DNA of 25,852 bases, taken from NCBI GenBank assembly GCA_900546355.1, contig URCM01000039.1, positions 1 to 25,852 on the forward strand, given 5' to 3'. Each line of letters begins with the position of its first letter. Position 1 is the stretch's first letter. Origin of the DNA: an uncultured Bacteroides sp. (lineage in GTDB: Bacteria > Bacteroidota > Bacteroidia > Bacteroidales > Bacteroidaceae). The notes below the pieces were generated by a model. The model worked only from the letters and a program-made list of their open reading frames with translations. It was not told the origin of the DNA and searched no databases. The position numbers and the translations under genes were made by a program. This document shows positions 15,702-24,091 of this stretch, piece by piece.

Positions 15702-16490
15702 TTGAATAAACGAAACGATTTGGCGGATATTATTGAGAAACAATTTTGTGCATCAAGTACCACTTATGGAGATTACCCTATTATCTATTGGGCGGAAGAA
15801 TCTGTTTCGGAAAGTCATGGTACAGAATATAATATGGCAGAATATAGAGGAGAAAACGGTGAAACACTTTATACTGATTATGATATATCAGTTGATGGCA
15901 ATTTGGGAGTAGATGGTGCTACAACAGATCCTATAAACTATGTAAACCATTATAGATGCATGCGCAATTTAGGTAGTGGTACTCCTGTTGACCTTTATTC
16001 CTCGAATGGTTCTTCAATAACAGTGCCTTATTTAGATGAAAGTTCTACCCGTCCTCGTGTACGATACGGTGAACTTGGAACGCATAAAAGTGATGAAAGC
16101 GAAAGTGAATTGTATAAGGGGGGATTTACTTATTCAAACGAGTGGATTAGGAATAATTCTTATGTTAATGGCTATTATGTTGATGCTATAAATATTCGAG
16201 ATATTATGGATAACACTTTTACTCCTTGTCGTTATCTTACTCAGACAGGATCTTGGCGTGCTCCTAATTTACGGGAACTTTATTTAATGTCTATCGTTGA
16301 AGCACTAGAAGATAATGTTCCTGAAGAAAATGCGGTGTCTAGGACGGAATTCAAATTTTCAGGTAAAAATTTGCCTAATTCTACTAGTCAAAAACGTATC
16401 GGTTGGTTCTATAACGGTTCCAATTTGACAATGGGTCAGGGGAATGAAAATGAAGGCGATCGTATTCGTTGTGTACGAGACAATCCGTAA
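15702..16490 (+). pseudogene. 3' remnant of a Bacteroidales surface/fimbria-type gene (DUF4906-like C-terminus)
   Basis: The open frame of 262 codons starts only at a TTG inside the lutA promoter region, with no ribosome-binding site, signal peptide or lipobox. The protein part from about residue 10 looks like the C-terminal domain of long secreted Bacteroidales proteins: NHYRCMRNLG, LTQTGSWRAPNLRELYLMS, a serine/asparagine-rich middle, and the closing GDRIRCVRDNP, features I associate with DUF4906-type or fimbria-related proteins. Base composition is unlike the neighbours: two 60-base rows counted by hand (15841 and 16261) have 19 and 20 G+C, against 38 in the lutB row at 14461. This suggests a transferred gene that lost its 5' part. 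The alternative, a short intact gene, is less likely. Confidence 0.6.
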
Positions 16491-16516
16491 TATATACAAA
16501 ACGATAAATCTCTATC

Positions 16517-16534
16517 GCGGGGAAGCGTCCCCGC
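16517..16534. terminator. Hairpin terminator after the remnant gene
   Basis: GCGGGGA (16517-16523) pairs perfectly with TCCCCGC (16528-16534) around the tetraloop AGCG. It lies in the convergent gap between the remnant (ends 16490) and the minus-strand ATPase gene (ends 16624). T-rich sequence follows on both strands, though no clean U-run is present. Confidence 0.55.
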
Positions 16535-16560
16535 ACATTTTACTTAAATTAGTAATCCAA

Positions 16561-16590
16561 GAGCCGGTTCGCAGGGATGCGCGCCGGCTC
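16561..16590. terminator. Second hairpin in the convergent gap
   Basis: GAGCCGG (16561-16567) pairs with CCGGCTC (16584-16590), with a possible inner CGC/GCG pairing. It is placed 34 bases before the ATPase stop codon and is likely a bidirectional terminator. The U-tract is weak (TGCCTTTATA on the plus strand). Confidence 0.5.
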
Positions 16591-16623
16591 TGCCTTTATA
16601 CAAATATTCTAAGGAACCATTCC

Positions 16624-18189
16624 TTAATTCCCGATTACCCAGTCGGTCAACGTATGCCGGCCGCTATCGAAGTTGATGCCAACCTTCACTATCGGAAGCC
16701 CACAGAGGGTGAAGCGTTCGGGGTACTGCTTCAGGTCGATTTGGCGCATCGCCGCATCGGCATCCTTATCGAGCTTCAACTCAATTATATATAAGGTGTC
16801 GTGCGTGCGCATCACCACGTCTACCCTGCCACGGGGCGTACGGACTTCCACATCCGCAAAGCTGCCCAACAGCGTAAATATCAGGTAAAGCATCTGCTGG
16901 TAGTGACCCTCGTAACGGGTGTTCTCACAATAAGGCACGGTGGAAAGCACCGTCTGCATCAGGCGCAAAGCACCGTCCATATCGCCAAAATGAATGCATT
17001 CTGCCATCTCACCTACCAAGGTGTTCACTTCTGCCGGACGGCGCACGTAGTTGACCAACAAACTTTTCATCAGTCCGATACGCACCTCCTTGTTCGGGAT
17101 GTCCAACAGATACAGGCCGGAGAAAGCCGAATAATTTTTGATGGTCAAATAACCGCTCTGATAGAAAAGCGGGGTTATATCGGTCATGCGCTCGGTAGGG
17201 GCATCGAAATCACTTGCTTCACATTTACGTCCACTTATCTCTTGCGGAATCACCTGATATTTGTTCAGCATCTCTATCAGGTAAGTCGGGGTTCCGCTGC
17301 CAAACCAATAAGAGCTAATCCTGCCTTCGCTGAACGAAGCCATCAAACTAAAGGGATTATATACATCGGGAGACGGCCACGTAAAATGATAACCGTCGTA
17401 ATAGGTTTTCAATTGCCGTAAAGCATCTTCTTTGGTTGTTCCCAACCGTTCAGCCAATAAAGCGATATCAGCATCCATCTGGGTACGCATCTCGTCCTCC
17501 GTGATGCCGCAAATGGCAGCATATTCCGGCATCATGCTGATATTTTGAATGTTATTCAACTCGCTAAAGATGCTAAGCTGGGAGAACTTAGTGATGCCTG
17601 TCAGAAAGACGTAACGCAAATACTGGCCGCACGCCTTAAGCGGGCTGTAGAAATTGCGCATCACATTGCGGAGCACAGGAAGATTTTGGTCCTCGTGCAT
17701 GACGTCTAATAGCGGAGCGTCGTATTCGTCAATCAATACAACCACTTCTTTATTGAATTTCTTATAAGCATCCATGATCAGGTTTTTAAGCCGGATATTC
17801 GTGTCTTGCGTTTCGCGTGCAATAATCCCCAAGCGGATTTCATTGTCCACCAAAACACTATGTAAAAAACGGTTTAAGGCATCTTCTGCCAAATGTTTTC
17901 CCAAACTCATGTCGAAATGCAACACCGGATACGAGGTCCATTCCGTTTCCAACCGCTCAATGGCAAGACCTTGGAACAACTCTTTGCGGCCTTCGAAATA
18001 GCAATGCAAGGTATCGGTCAGCAACGACTTGCCGAAACGGCGCGGACGGTTCAAGAACATGTATTTATTATCGGAATGCGTCATGCGGTAGACGTATTCT
18101 GTCTTGTCGACATACAGATAGTTCTCTCGGCGAATCATCGAGAAAACCTGAATGCCATAAGGATACTTTCTTCGTTCTACGGGTTTCAT
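16624..18189 (-). CDS. AAA-ATPase-like / PD-(D/E)XK nuclease family protein
   Basis: This 521-residue cytoplasmic protein is of the AAA-ATPase-like family followed by a PD-(D/E)XK domain. The start MKPVERRKYPYGIQVF is chosen because such proteins begin near the YPYGIQxF motif; an upstream extension of 35 codons is AT rich and unsupported. The N-terminal YVDKTEYVY and the P-loop-like NRPRRFGKSLL (47-57) lead the ATPase part, with VVLIDEYDAPLLD as the Walker B region. The C-terminal nuclease-like core has D457 in RVDVVM and E470-K472 in IIELKLD. These genes occur in many copies in Bacteroidales; their role is unclear, with defence or mobile-element association suggested. It is divergent from sbcD. 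Confidence 0.9.
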   Translation of the reverse strand: MKPVERRKYPYGIQVFSMIRRENYLYVDKTEYVYRMTHSDNKYMFLNRPRRFGKSLLTDTLHCYFEGRKELFQGLAIERLETEWTSYPVLHFDMSLGKHLAEDALNRFLHSVLVDNEIRLGIIARETQDTNIRLKNLIMDAYKKFNKEVVVLIDEYDAPLLDVMHEDQNLPVLRNVMRNFYSPLKACGQYLRYVFLTGITKFSQLSIFSELNNIQNISMMPEYAAICGITEDEMRTQMDADIALLAERLGTTKEDALRQLKTYYDGYHFTWPSPDVYNPFSLMASFSEGRISSYWFGSGTPTYLIEMLNKYQVIPQEISGRKCEASDFDAPTERMTDITPLFYQSGYLTIKNYSAFSGLYLLDIPNKEVRIGLMKSLLVNYVRRPAEVNTLVGEMAECIHFGDMDGALRLMQTVLSTVPYCENTRYEGHYQQMLYLIFTLLGSFADVEVRTPRGRVDVVMRTHDTLYIIELKLDKDADAAMRQIDLKQYPERFTLCGLPIVKVGINFDSGRHTLTDWVIGN

Positions 18190-18214
18190 ACACACTACGT
18201 TTATAGATATACCA

Positions 18215-18222
18215 CAAAAATA
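18215..18222 (-). promoter_or_regulatory. -7 promoter box for the AAA-ATPase gene
   Basis: The minus strand reads TATTTTTG, a TAnnTTTG match 25 bases upstream of the chosen ATG at 18189. It supports that start over the upstream extension. No clear -33 element was found. Confidence 0.45.
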
Positions 18223-18308
18223 AGCATTTTCTTTTTCACTTCCTTGCACATACGGAATATTCTTGATAAATTGCCCGCTAAAATAAAAAGACAATCAAAA
18301 AGCGAACC

Positions 18309-19598
18309 ATGAAAATACTACATACTGCCGATTTGCATCTGGGGCAAATCATCTACCAAAACTATGAGCGGACAGATGAACACGCGCATTATTTCTCGCA
18401 ACTGGAGCAACTGTGCCGCGAAGAACAGCCCGACGCACTGATTGTAAGCGGTGACGTGTTCGACATCCAGCAGCCATCCGCCGCTACCTGGAAGGCTTTC
18501 ACCGACCATTTCGTACGCTTGCACCAGACGTGCGACAGTATGCATATAGTCATCATTGCCGGAAATCACGACTCCGCTTCCCGCATCCAGTCGCACAATG
18601 CTGTCTGGAAATTGGCAAACGTACACCTGATTGGCACACCGCCTTCCGCCAACTTCGCCTCGCTGGACGGATGGCAAGAACATTTTGTAATCAGGCTGAC
18701 AAACGGATACATCATCGCATTGCCTTACATGACAGGCGAACGCACCCTCATGATACAGACTTTGCTTAACTATGTGACGGCAGACAACACCGGAAACAAA
18801 CCGGTCGTCATGACCGGACACCTGACCGTGACAGGCTGCGACCTGACCGGACACGACATGGAGATCGGGAATATCCGCACACAAGCAGCCGACAGCTTGG
18901 GCAAGGGATACGATTACCTGGCATTGGGGCATATCCACAAGCCACAAACCATCGGCCACGAAACCGACTGCATGGAGACAGAAACAACTTATCCCGCTCC
19001 TGTCATACGCTATGCCGGAAGCGCACTGCACGTAAGCTGCGACGAAACTTATCCACACACCATCAGTGCCGTAGACATCGACCGCCACGGAGGGAACGTA
19101 CACATACGCCAGTTCCGCATTGACGAACTGCGTCATTTCCATGTCTTGCCCTCCGACAACACTTCGTTTACCCATGCCGAAGATGCCTTGAACGCTATCC
19201 GCCGGTTTGCCGAAGAAAAAGGCAGCGGATACATACGCCTGCAGGTAGACCAGACGACAGCGCTTCCCTCCGACTTTACCCAAACGGTTTATTCCATCAT
19301 CGAACCTTATCAAGGCGAGGTGCGCTACAACCCGAAAATCCTGTGGACAGGCATCCAAGAAAACGATACGGCCGAAACGCCAAAACCTAAGTTTGAAGTG
19401 GCGGAAATCCAGCAAATGACCGACCCGCTTGTCTTTATTGAGAAAACCCGGCAACAATATCCCGAACTCGACATGGACGAAGTGCGCGAGGCTTTTACAG
19501 AAATAGAAGCGGAAATGAAACGCATGGCGGAAGAAGAAAACGCATCACGCAAACGGACGGCAAAGAACAGCTTTAATGTAAAGGAGTTAAGGAGTTAA
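18309..19598 (+). CDS. sbcD: Exonuclease SbcCD subunit D (nuclease)
   Basis: This 429-residue cytoplasmic Mre11-type nuclease cuts hairpins and protein-blocked DNA ends together with SbcC. The metallophosphoesterase motifs are all present: D8 and H10 in HTADLHLGQ, D49 in SGDVFD, N86-H87 in AGNHDS, the histidine of MTGHLTVTG, and LGHIHKPQ. A C-terminal capping and SbcC-binding region follows, ending in a charged helix near 395-420. It is the first gene of the sbcDC pair, 41 bases upstream of sbcC. Its stop codon sits in a small inverted repeat followed by an A-run. Confidence 0.96.
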   Translation: MKILHTADLHLGQIIYQNYERTDEHAHYFSQLEQLCREEQPDALIVSGDVFDIQQPSAATWKAFTDHFVRLHQTCDSMHIVIIAGNHDSASRIQSHNAVWKLANVHLIGTPPSANFASLDGWQEHFVIRLTNGYIIALPYMTGERTLMIQTLLNYVTADNTGNKPVVMTGHLTVTGCDLTGHDMEIGNIRTQAADSLGKGYDYLALGHIHKPQTIGHETDCMETETTYPAPVIRYAGSALHVSCDETYPHTISAVDIDRHGGNVHIRQFRIDELRHFHVLPSDNTSFTHAEDALNAIRRFAEEKGSGYIRLQVDQTTALPSDFTQTVYSIIEPYQGEVRYNPKILWTGIQENDTAETPKPKFEVAEIQQMTDPLVFIEKTRQQYPELDMDEVREAFTEIEAEMKRMAEEENASRKRTAKNSFNVKELRS

Positions 19599-19612
19599 CT
19601 CCTCAAAAAAAA
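19579..19612 (+). other. Small inverted repeat over the sbcD stop
   Basis: AGGAGTT is repeated directly and its complement AACTCCT follows, giving a 7-bp stem with an 8-base loop, then CAAAAAAAACC. It contains the sbcD stop codon. The tail is A rich rather than U rich in the transcript, so it is not a normal terminator; it might tune sbcC translation. Confidence 0.3.
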
Positions 19613-19639
19613 CCAATAACAGACATATCCCTACGAATC

Positions 19640-22600
19640 ATGAAAATCAAAGAACTACATATACGGAATATCGCTTCCATTGAAAAAGGAGACATCGATT
19701 TCGAAAACGGACTGCGTGACGCCATCAGCGGCGAAACAGCTCCCCTCTTCCTTATCAGCGGAGATACAGGCGCAGGCAAAACCGTCATTTTAGACTGCAT
19801 AGCGATGGCACTTTACAAAAAAACTCCCCGCATAGAGGGCGTGGCAAACTCCACTAAAAACGATTATGTCAATGCAGAAGGCGAAACGTTACGGGTTGCC
19901 AGCTTGGAACAATACACCCGTTTGGGCATATCCGAGCGCGATGAATGTTACAGCGAAGTAAGATTCGAAGGCAACGACGGCATCGACTATCATGCCCGGC
20001 TTTCGCTCGGCATGCAACGTGGACGTAAGTTACTGAAGCACCGTACGCCCAAATGGGAAGTGAAGAAAGGAGACGCCGACTGGATAGCAGGCACAACAGA
20101 AGTGGCAAACATCATCCTGCAAGCAGTAGGACTTACCTTCGAACAGTTCGGACGCATGGCCATGTTGGCGCAAGGACAATTCGCCACATTCCTCACCGGA
20201 AACAAAACAGAACGCGAAGCCATTTTAGAGCAACTGACCAACACGGAACGTTTTTCGAAATATGGAGCCGCCATCAAGAATCTTTTCGACCGGGCTAAAG
20301 CAACCTGCGGACAAATACAAGCCGAATATGACACCGAGAAAGCACATATCTTAGAGAAAGAAGAAAAAGAAACACTCATAACGGAAGAAGCCCGGTTGGA
20401 AACCGAAAAGAAAGAACTGGAAGCGAAAATCCGGAAAAACGAAGAAAGGCTTACGCTGGCCGCCACCATAGAGAAATGCCGCAACGAACAAGCTTCTGCC
20501 CGGCAGGCACTGGAACAACTACAAGAAGCCGCAAACGGCGAAAGCTACCGGGCAGACACTGCCTTTGTAAACGGATGGGACAACACAACCGTCCAGCGGC
20601 AGACCTACGTAAGAATGAAAGAGGCCAATGAAAAAAGAGAAAAAGCCCTGGCGAAAGAACCGTTTCACCGCAACCTGTTCAACCAGCTTTCTGCCGACCT
20701 TGCCCAGCGCAAGCAAGAAATGCGCCTGCAATCGGATGCCATTGAAAAGTTAAACCAGTGGATGGCGGCACACCAACACGAGGAAGAAACCTACGGAAGA
20801 AGTGGTGAAATCATTCAGAAAATACGCCAATACGAGGACCTGTTAAAAGATACGCAAAAGCTGGCAAGCCAAATAGAAGCCGGAAACCAGAAGACAAGCC
20901 CACTGAAAGCAGCGGCGGAAGAGAGCCGGCAAGCCGTTGAGAAAGCCACCCGCGAAGTAAACGCCAAACAGCAAGCGATAGACACGCTAAGCAAGCAGCG
21001 TGAAGCCATGAATCCCGCCTCTATCAACCAACAGCTGGAACAAGCCAACCAAACCAATGTATCGGTAAGGCAGTTGCTGCAAACCCTGCAAACCATCGAA
21101 GCTGATACAGCCGATACAGCCAGACTGGACAAAGACATCAACGAACAGGAAAAGCGCCTGGCCTCCCTGCACGAAGAAGCCCAAAAAGCGGAAGAAGATT
21201 TCCGCTCCGCCAAAGAGAAAGACGAAAAAGCCAACAACCTGCTTCATACCATGCAGACGAGTCTGGAAGAACACCTTGTCACCTTGCGCAAACGGCTTAT
21301 AACCGAACAAGCAGACACCTGCCCCTTATGTGGCCAACGCATCGGGCACATACACCTGGATGAAGACTTCAAAGCCATATTGACCCCACTGGAAAAAGAA
21401 AAAGCCGCAACCGGAGAAGCATTGAACCTGGCAAACAAAATGAATGAGGAAGCCCAAAGAAGGCTCAACACCGCGTCTGGAATCTTACAGACACAAAAAA
21501 GACAGCTTGCCGAACAGAAAAAGAAAATAGCCACGGCAAAAAGAAACGCCCTGCAAACAGCCATACAATTAAGTATGGACCCGGCATTACCCATGAAACC
21601 ACAAGTCGTCACGGCTATCGGAAACACGGACGAAACCATCCGTCAACTCAAGGCACAGCAAAAGGAAGCCGAAGAGTTGCAACACCGCATCCATCTCTTA
21701 CTGGAAGAGAAAAAACCGCTGGACGCAAACAAAAATACAGCCGACAAGGCTAAAGTGCAAGCCGACAAAGCGCTGGACGTACACACACAACAGCTGCATC
21801 AGCTGAACGAGCGGAAAGAAGCGGAAGAACGAACCTCCTCGCTCCTCGCCTCCGACCTGACAACCCTGTTGGCCCGCTTCATGCCCGACTGGCAACACGA
21901 CACTGCCGGAACCAGACAACAACTGGCACTTGCCTCCAACGAATACAACCACCAGAAGAAAGAACTGGATGCAGCCACCCAACGCTTGCTGGCCATGCAG
22001 GCGACAACAGCCGCAATAGACAACACCCGGACCCACATCCTTCGCCTCCATGCCGACTGGGAAATGCCTGTCGCCCCAATGACATACGCCTGCCATGACA
22101 TAAACGATGAATGGACCCGGCTGTTCGCCCAGACAGACGCAACCGCCAAAGACATCAAGGAATGCACCCATATCTGTACCGATTGCAGAAACGCCCTGAA
22201 TGCATATTACCAGACATCGGACACAACCGAATCTTCGCTCATCGCCCTGATGGAAAGAGAAAACGAACTGACGGAGGCCCGCCGGCGTATCAATCATCTT
22301 CAGGCAAGTATCACTTCACGCCGTGACGCCATCGCCACCGCACAAAAGCAACAAGCCGAAGCAATGGAGAAACTGGGGGTATGCGAAGAACAAGCCATCC
22401 CCGACCTCCTGTCCCTGCAAGAAGAAAAAACAAGGCTCGCCCAGACACGCGACCAATTGCTAAACGCCCTGGCTACAGCGAACGGCAAGCTGGAAGAAGA
22501 CAAACGCAACCAGGACAAATTCAACCGGATAGCCGCAAGGCTGGAAACCGCCCAAAAGAACCTGGCCAAATGGGACCGGTTAAATTCACGTTTCGGCGGA

Positions 22601-23086
22601 ACCCGCTTCCGCACATTGGTACAGTCGTACATCTTGCGTCCGCTGCTCAACAACGCCAACATTTATCTGGCGCGCATCACCGACCGCTACAAACTGACCT
22701 GCAGCGAAGAAAACGAACAGCTCGCCATCTTAGTGCTCGACCGCTACAACAAAGACCAGGTGCGCAGCGTAACGGTACTTTCAGGAGGCGAACGGTTTAT
22801 GATTTCATTGGCTTTATCGTTGGCCCTTTCCTCGCTGAACCGTCCCGACATGAACGTAGACATCCTTTTTATCGACGAAGGTTTCGGCACACTGGATGAA
22901 AAAAGCCTCGACTCTGTCATGTCTACCCTGGAACGCTTGACGGAGATTGCCGGACAAAACGGACGGCGTGTCGGCATCATATCCCATCGAGAAGAACTGG
23001 ATGAACGGATTAATGTACAAATCCGCGTCGTCAAAAAAGGAGAAGGACGCAGCCGCATTGAATGGAGCGGGACAATGCCTGGATAG
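19640..23086 (+). CDS. sbcC: Exonuclease SbcCD subunit C (SMC-like ATPase)
   Basis: This 1148-residue Rad50-type ATPase holds DNA ends and controls the SbcD nuclease. The Walker A motif is SGDTGAGKTVILD near residues 40-52, with a Q-loop region at MLAQGQFATFL near 175. Two long coiled-coil arms rich in Glu, Lys, Gln and Ala flank the zinc hook C561-P-L-C564 (CPLCGQRIGH). The C-terminal lobe carries the ABC signature VLSGGERFMISLALSLALS, Walker B ILFIDEGFGTLD and the H-loop in IISHREEL. Size and order are normal for SbcC. It is followed by a 501-base gene-free region. Confidence 0.97.
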   Translation: MKIKELHIRNIASIEKGDIDFENGLRDAISGETAPLFLISGDTGAGKTVILDCIAMALYKKTPRIEGVANSTKNDYVNAEGETLRVASLEQYTRLGISERDECYSEVRFEGNDGIDYHARLSLGMQRGRKLLKHRTPKWEVKKGDADWIAGTTEVANIILQAVGLTFEQFGRMAMLAQGQFATFLTGNKTEREAILEQLTNTERFSKYGAAIKNLFDRAKATCGQIQAEYDTEKAHILEKEEKETLITEEARLETEKKELEAKIRKNEERLTLAATIEKCRNEQASARQALEQLQEAANGESYRADTAFVNGWDNTTVQRQTYVRMKEANEKREKALAKEPFHRNLFNQLSADLAQRKQEMRLQSDAIEKLNQWMAAHQHEEETYGRSGEIIQKIRQYEDLLKDTQKLASQIEAGNQKTSPLKAAAEESRQAVEKATREVNAKQQAIDTLSKQREAMNPASINQQLEQANQTNVSVRQLLQTLQTIEADTADTARLDKDINEQEKRLASLHEEAQKAEEDFRSAKEKDEKANNLLHTMQTSLEEHLVTLRKRLITEQADTCPLCGQRIGHIHLDEDFKAILTPLEKEKAATGEALNLANKMNEEAQRRLNTASGILQTQKRQLAEQKKKIATAKRNALQTAIQLSMDPALPMKPQVVTAIGNTDETIRQLKAQQKEAEELQHRIHLLLEEKKPLDANKNTADKAKVQADKALDVHTQQLHQLNERKEAEERTSSLLASDLTTLLARFMPDWQHDTAGTRQQLALASNEYNHQKKELDAATQRLLAMQATTAAIDNTRTHILRLHADWEMPVAPMTYACHDINDEWTRLFAQTDATAKDIKECTHICTDCRNALNAYYQTSDTTESSLIALMERENELTEARRRINHLQASITSRRDAIATAQKQQAEAMEKLGVCEEQAIPDLLSLQEEKTRLAQTRDQLLNALATANGKLEEDKRNQDKFNRIAARLETAQKNLAKWDRLNSRFGGTRFRTLVQSYILRPLLNNANIYLARITDRYKLTCSEENEQLAILVLDRYNKDQVRSVTVLSGGERFMISLALSLALSSLNRPDMNVDILFIDEGFGTLDEKSLDSVMSTLERLTEIAGQNGRRVGIISHREELDERINVQIRVVKKGEGRSRIEWSGTMPG

Positions 23087-23143
23087 CATGTCTGCGCTTT
23101 GCCAATCCTACCGTATGAAAAACACAGTAGTACTTACTTGGCC

Positions 23144-23206
23144 GATGAAGTATATATTCAGAGGCGGATGAAGTATATATTCAACCGCCCCTGCAGTATA
23201 TATTCA
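23144..23206 (+). repeat. Three direct repeats with an exact 23-bp period
   Basis: AGTATATATTCA occurs at 23149-23160, 23172-23183 and 23195-23206, so each start is 23 bases after the last. The first two copies also share the preceding GATGA. The array begins 58 bases after the sbcC stop. It is too short and too simple for a CRISPR array; binding-site iterons or a dispersed-repeat module are possible. Confidence 0.65.
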
Positions 23207-23244
23207 TTTTTGGGAGGTATGCATTGGCCGAATGCGGACATTCA

Positions 23245-23322
23245 GCAACCGCTTTAGGTTTCTACAAAATCATTCTCGTCCTGATGTATCCGTTTCCGTG
23301 TGTGCTTGGGGCGGTTCTTGAG
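23245..23322. repeat. Degenerate second copy of the trkH-upstream repeat
   Basis: TTTCTACAAAAT and GATGTATCCGTTTCCGT match TTTCTACAAAAA and GATGTATTCGTTTTCGT of the element at 4095-4350, in the same order, spacing and strand. The outer arms also pair here (AACCGC near 23247 with GCGGTT near 23311) although the arm sequence differs from the first copy, so pairing is kept while sequence changes. Confidence 0.55.
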
Positions 23323-23587
23323 GGCTTTTCGTTTCTGCCCTTCGCCGGATAGCCCGTTGTTGTCCTCATCACAGAATGGGAAATGCCTCAAAAGCCCATT
23401 CCGAATCCACACACGATAAGGACAAAACGGTTTTTCAAACAGATTTTATACACGTATCCTTTGCTTTCGCCTTTGCTTTCGCTAAAAATAAATCGATGAA
23501 ATATTTCGTATTTCGCACATTTTTCTTTTCTTTGTGCAGTTATTACGAATGACTTTAGTATTTAATACCCTATAAAAAACAACATTT

Positions 23588-23992
23588 ATGAAAATTTCTC
23601 ACATCGAACATTTGGGCATTGCTGTAAAAAGCATCGAAGAAGCCCTGCCGTATTATGAAAAAGTTCTCGGACTGACCTGCTACAACATAGAGACTGTAGA
23701 AGACCAAAAAGTAAAAACCGCTTTCCTGAAATGCGGAGATACCAAAATCGAATTATTGGAACCGACCAGCCCGGACAGCACCATCGCCGGCTTCATCGAA
23801 AAACGGGGCATGGGCATCCATCATCTTGCCTTTGCCGTTGAAGACGGAGTAGCCAATGCGTTAGCCGAAGCCGAAGGGGCAGGTATCCGACTGATAGACA
23901 AAGCTCCCCGTAAAGGCGCGGAAAACCTGCAAATCGCCTTCCTGCATCCGAAATCGACCATGGGCGTATTGACAGAATTGTGTGAAAAGTAA
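23588..23992 (+). CDS. mce: Methylmalonyl-CoA epimerase
   Basis: This 134-residue cytoplasmic enzyme of the vicinal-oxygen-chelate family interconverts (R)- and (S)-methylmalonyl-CoA in the succinate-propionate pathway. Likely metal ligands are H8 in IEHLGIAV, one of H78/H79 in GMGIHHLAF, and E130 in GVLTELCE. ELLEPTSPDS and the KAPRKGAENLQIAFLHPKS stretch are typical of the family. The length is normal. It is 99 bases upstream of the methylmalonyl-CoA decarboxylase carboxyltransferase gene, so the product is passed to the next step. The mutase genes are not in the window. Confidence 0.95.
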   Translation: MKISHIEHLGIAVKSIEEALPYYEKVLGLTCYNIETVEDQKVKTAFLKCGDTKIELLEPTSPDSTIAGFIEKRGMGIHHLAFAVEDGVANALAEAEGAGIRLIDKAPRKGAENLQIAFLHPKSTMGVLTELCEK

Positions 23993-24091
23993 TCTGCTTT
24001 AATATTAATATCCATTGAACACGGAGACACTACGGGAAATCATTGAAAAACGTTGTGCCTTTATGCTCAATCCATAAAATCTTGAATAACC

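Larger units (their letters stand above)
23087..23587. other. Gene-free region between sbcC and mce
   Basis: No open frame here has a credible start or domain. It holds the 23-bp-periodic repeats (23144-23206), the degenerate repeat copy (23245-23322), and an inverted repeat GAATGGG (23374-23380) with CCCATTC (23395-23401). The GGGCTTTT near 23322 can also pair with AAAAGCCC near 23390, giving an alternative fold. From about 23450 it becomes AT rich and likely holds the mce promoter; TTTTCTTTG near 23525-23533 resembles a -7 box but lacks the TA. Confidence 0.5.

Noticed and set aside
18318..19457. Long minus-strand open frame of 379 codons
   Set aside because: It is the antisense shadow of sbcD, which has complete nuclease motifs; the shadow has no recognisable domain.
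23144..23206. Possible small CRISPR array
   Set aside because: The repeat core is only 12 bases and spacers are 11 bases, with no cas gene nearby.
23087..23587. Possible cobalamin riboswitch before mce
   Set aside because: The pathway uses B12 at the mutase step, but I could not find a B12-box-like core here, and mce itself does not need B12.
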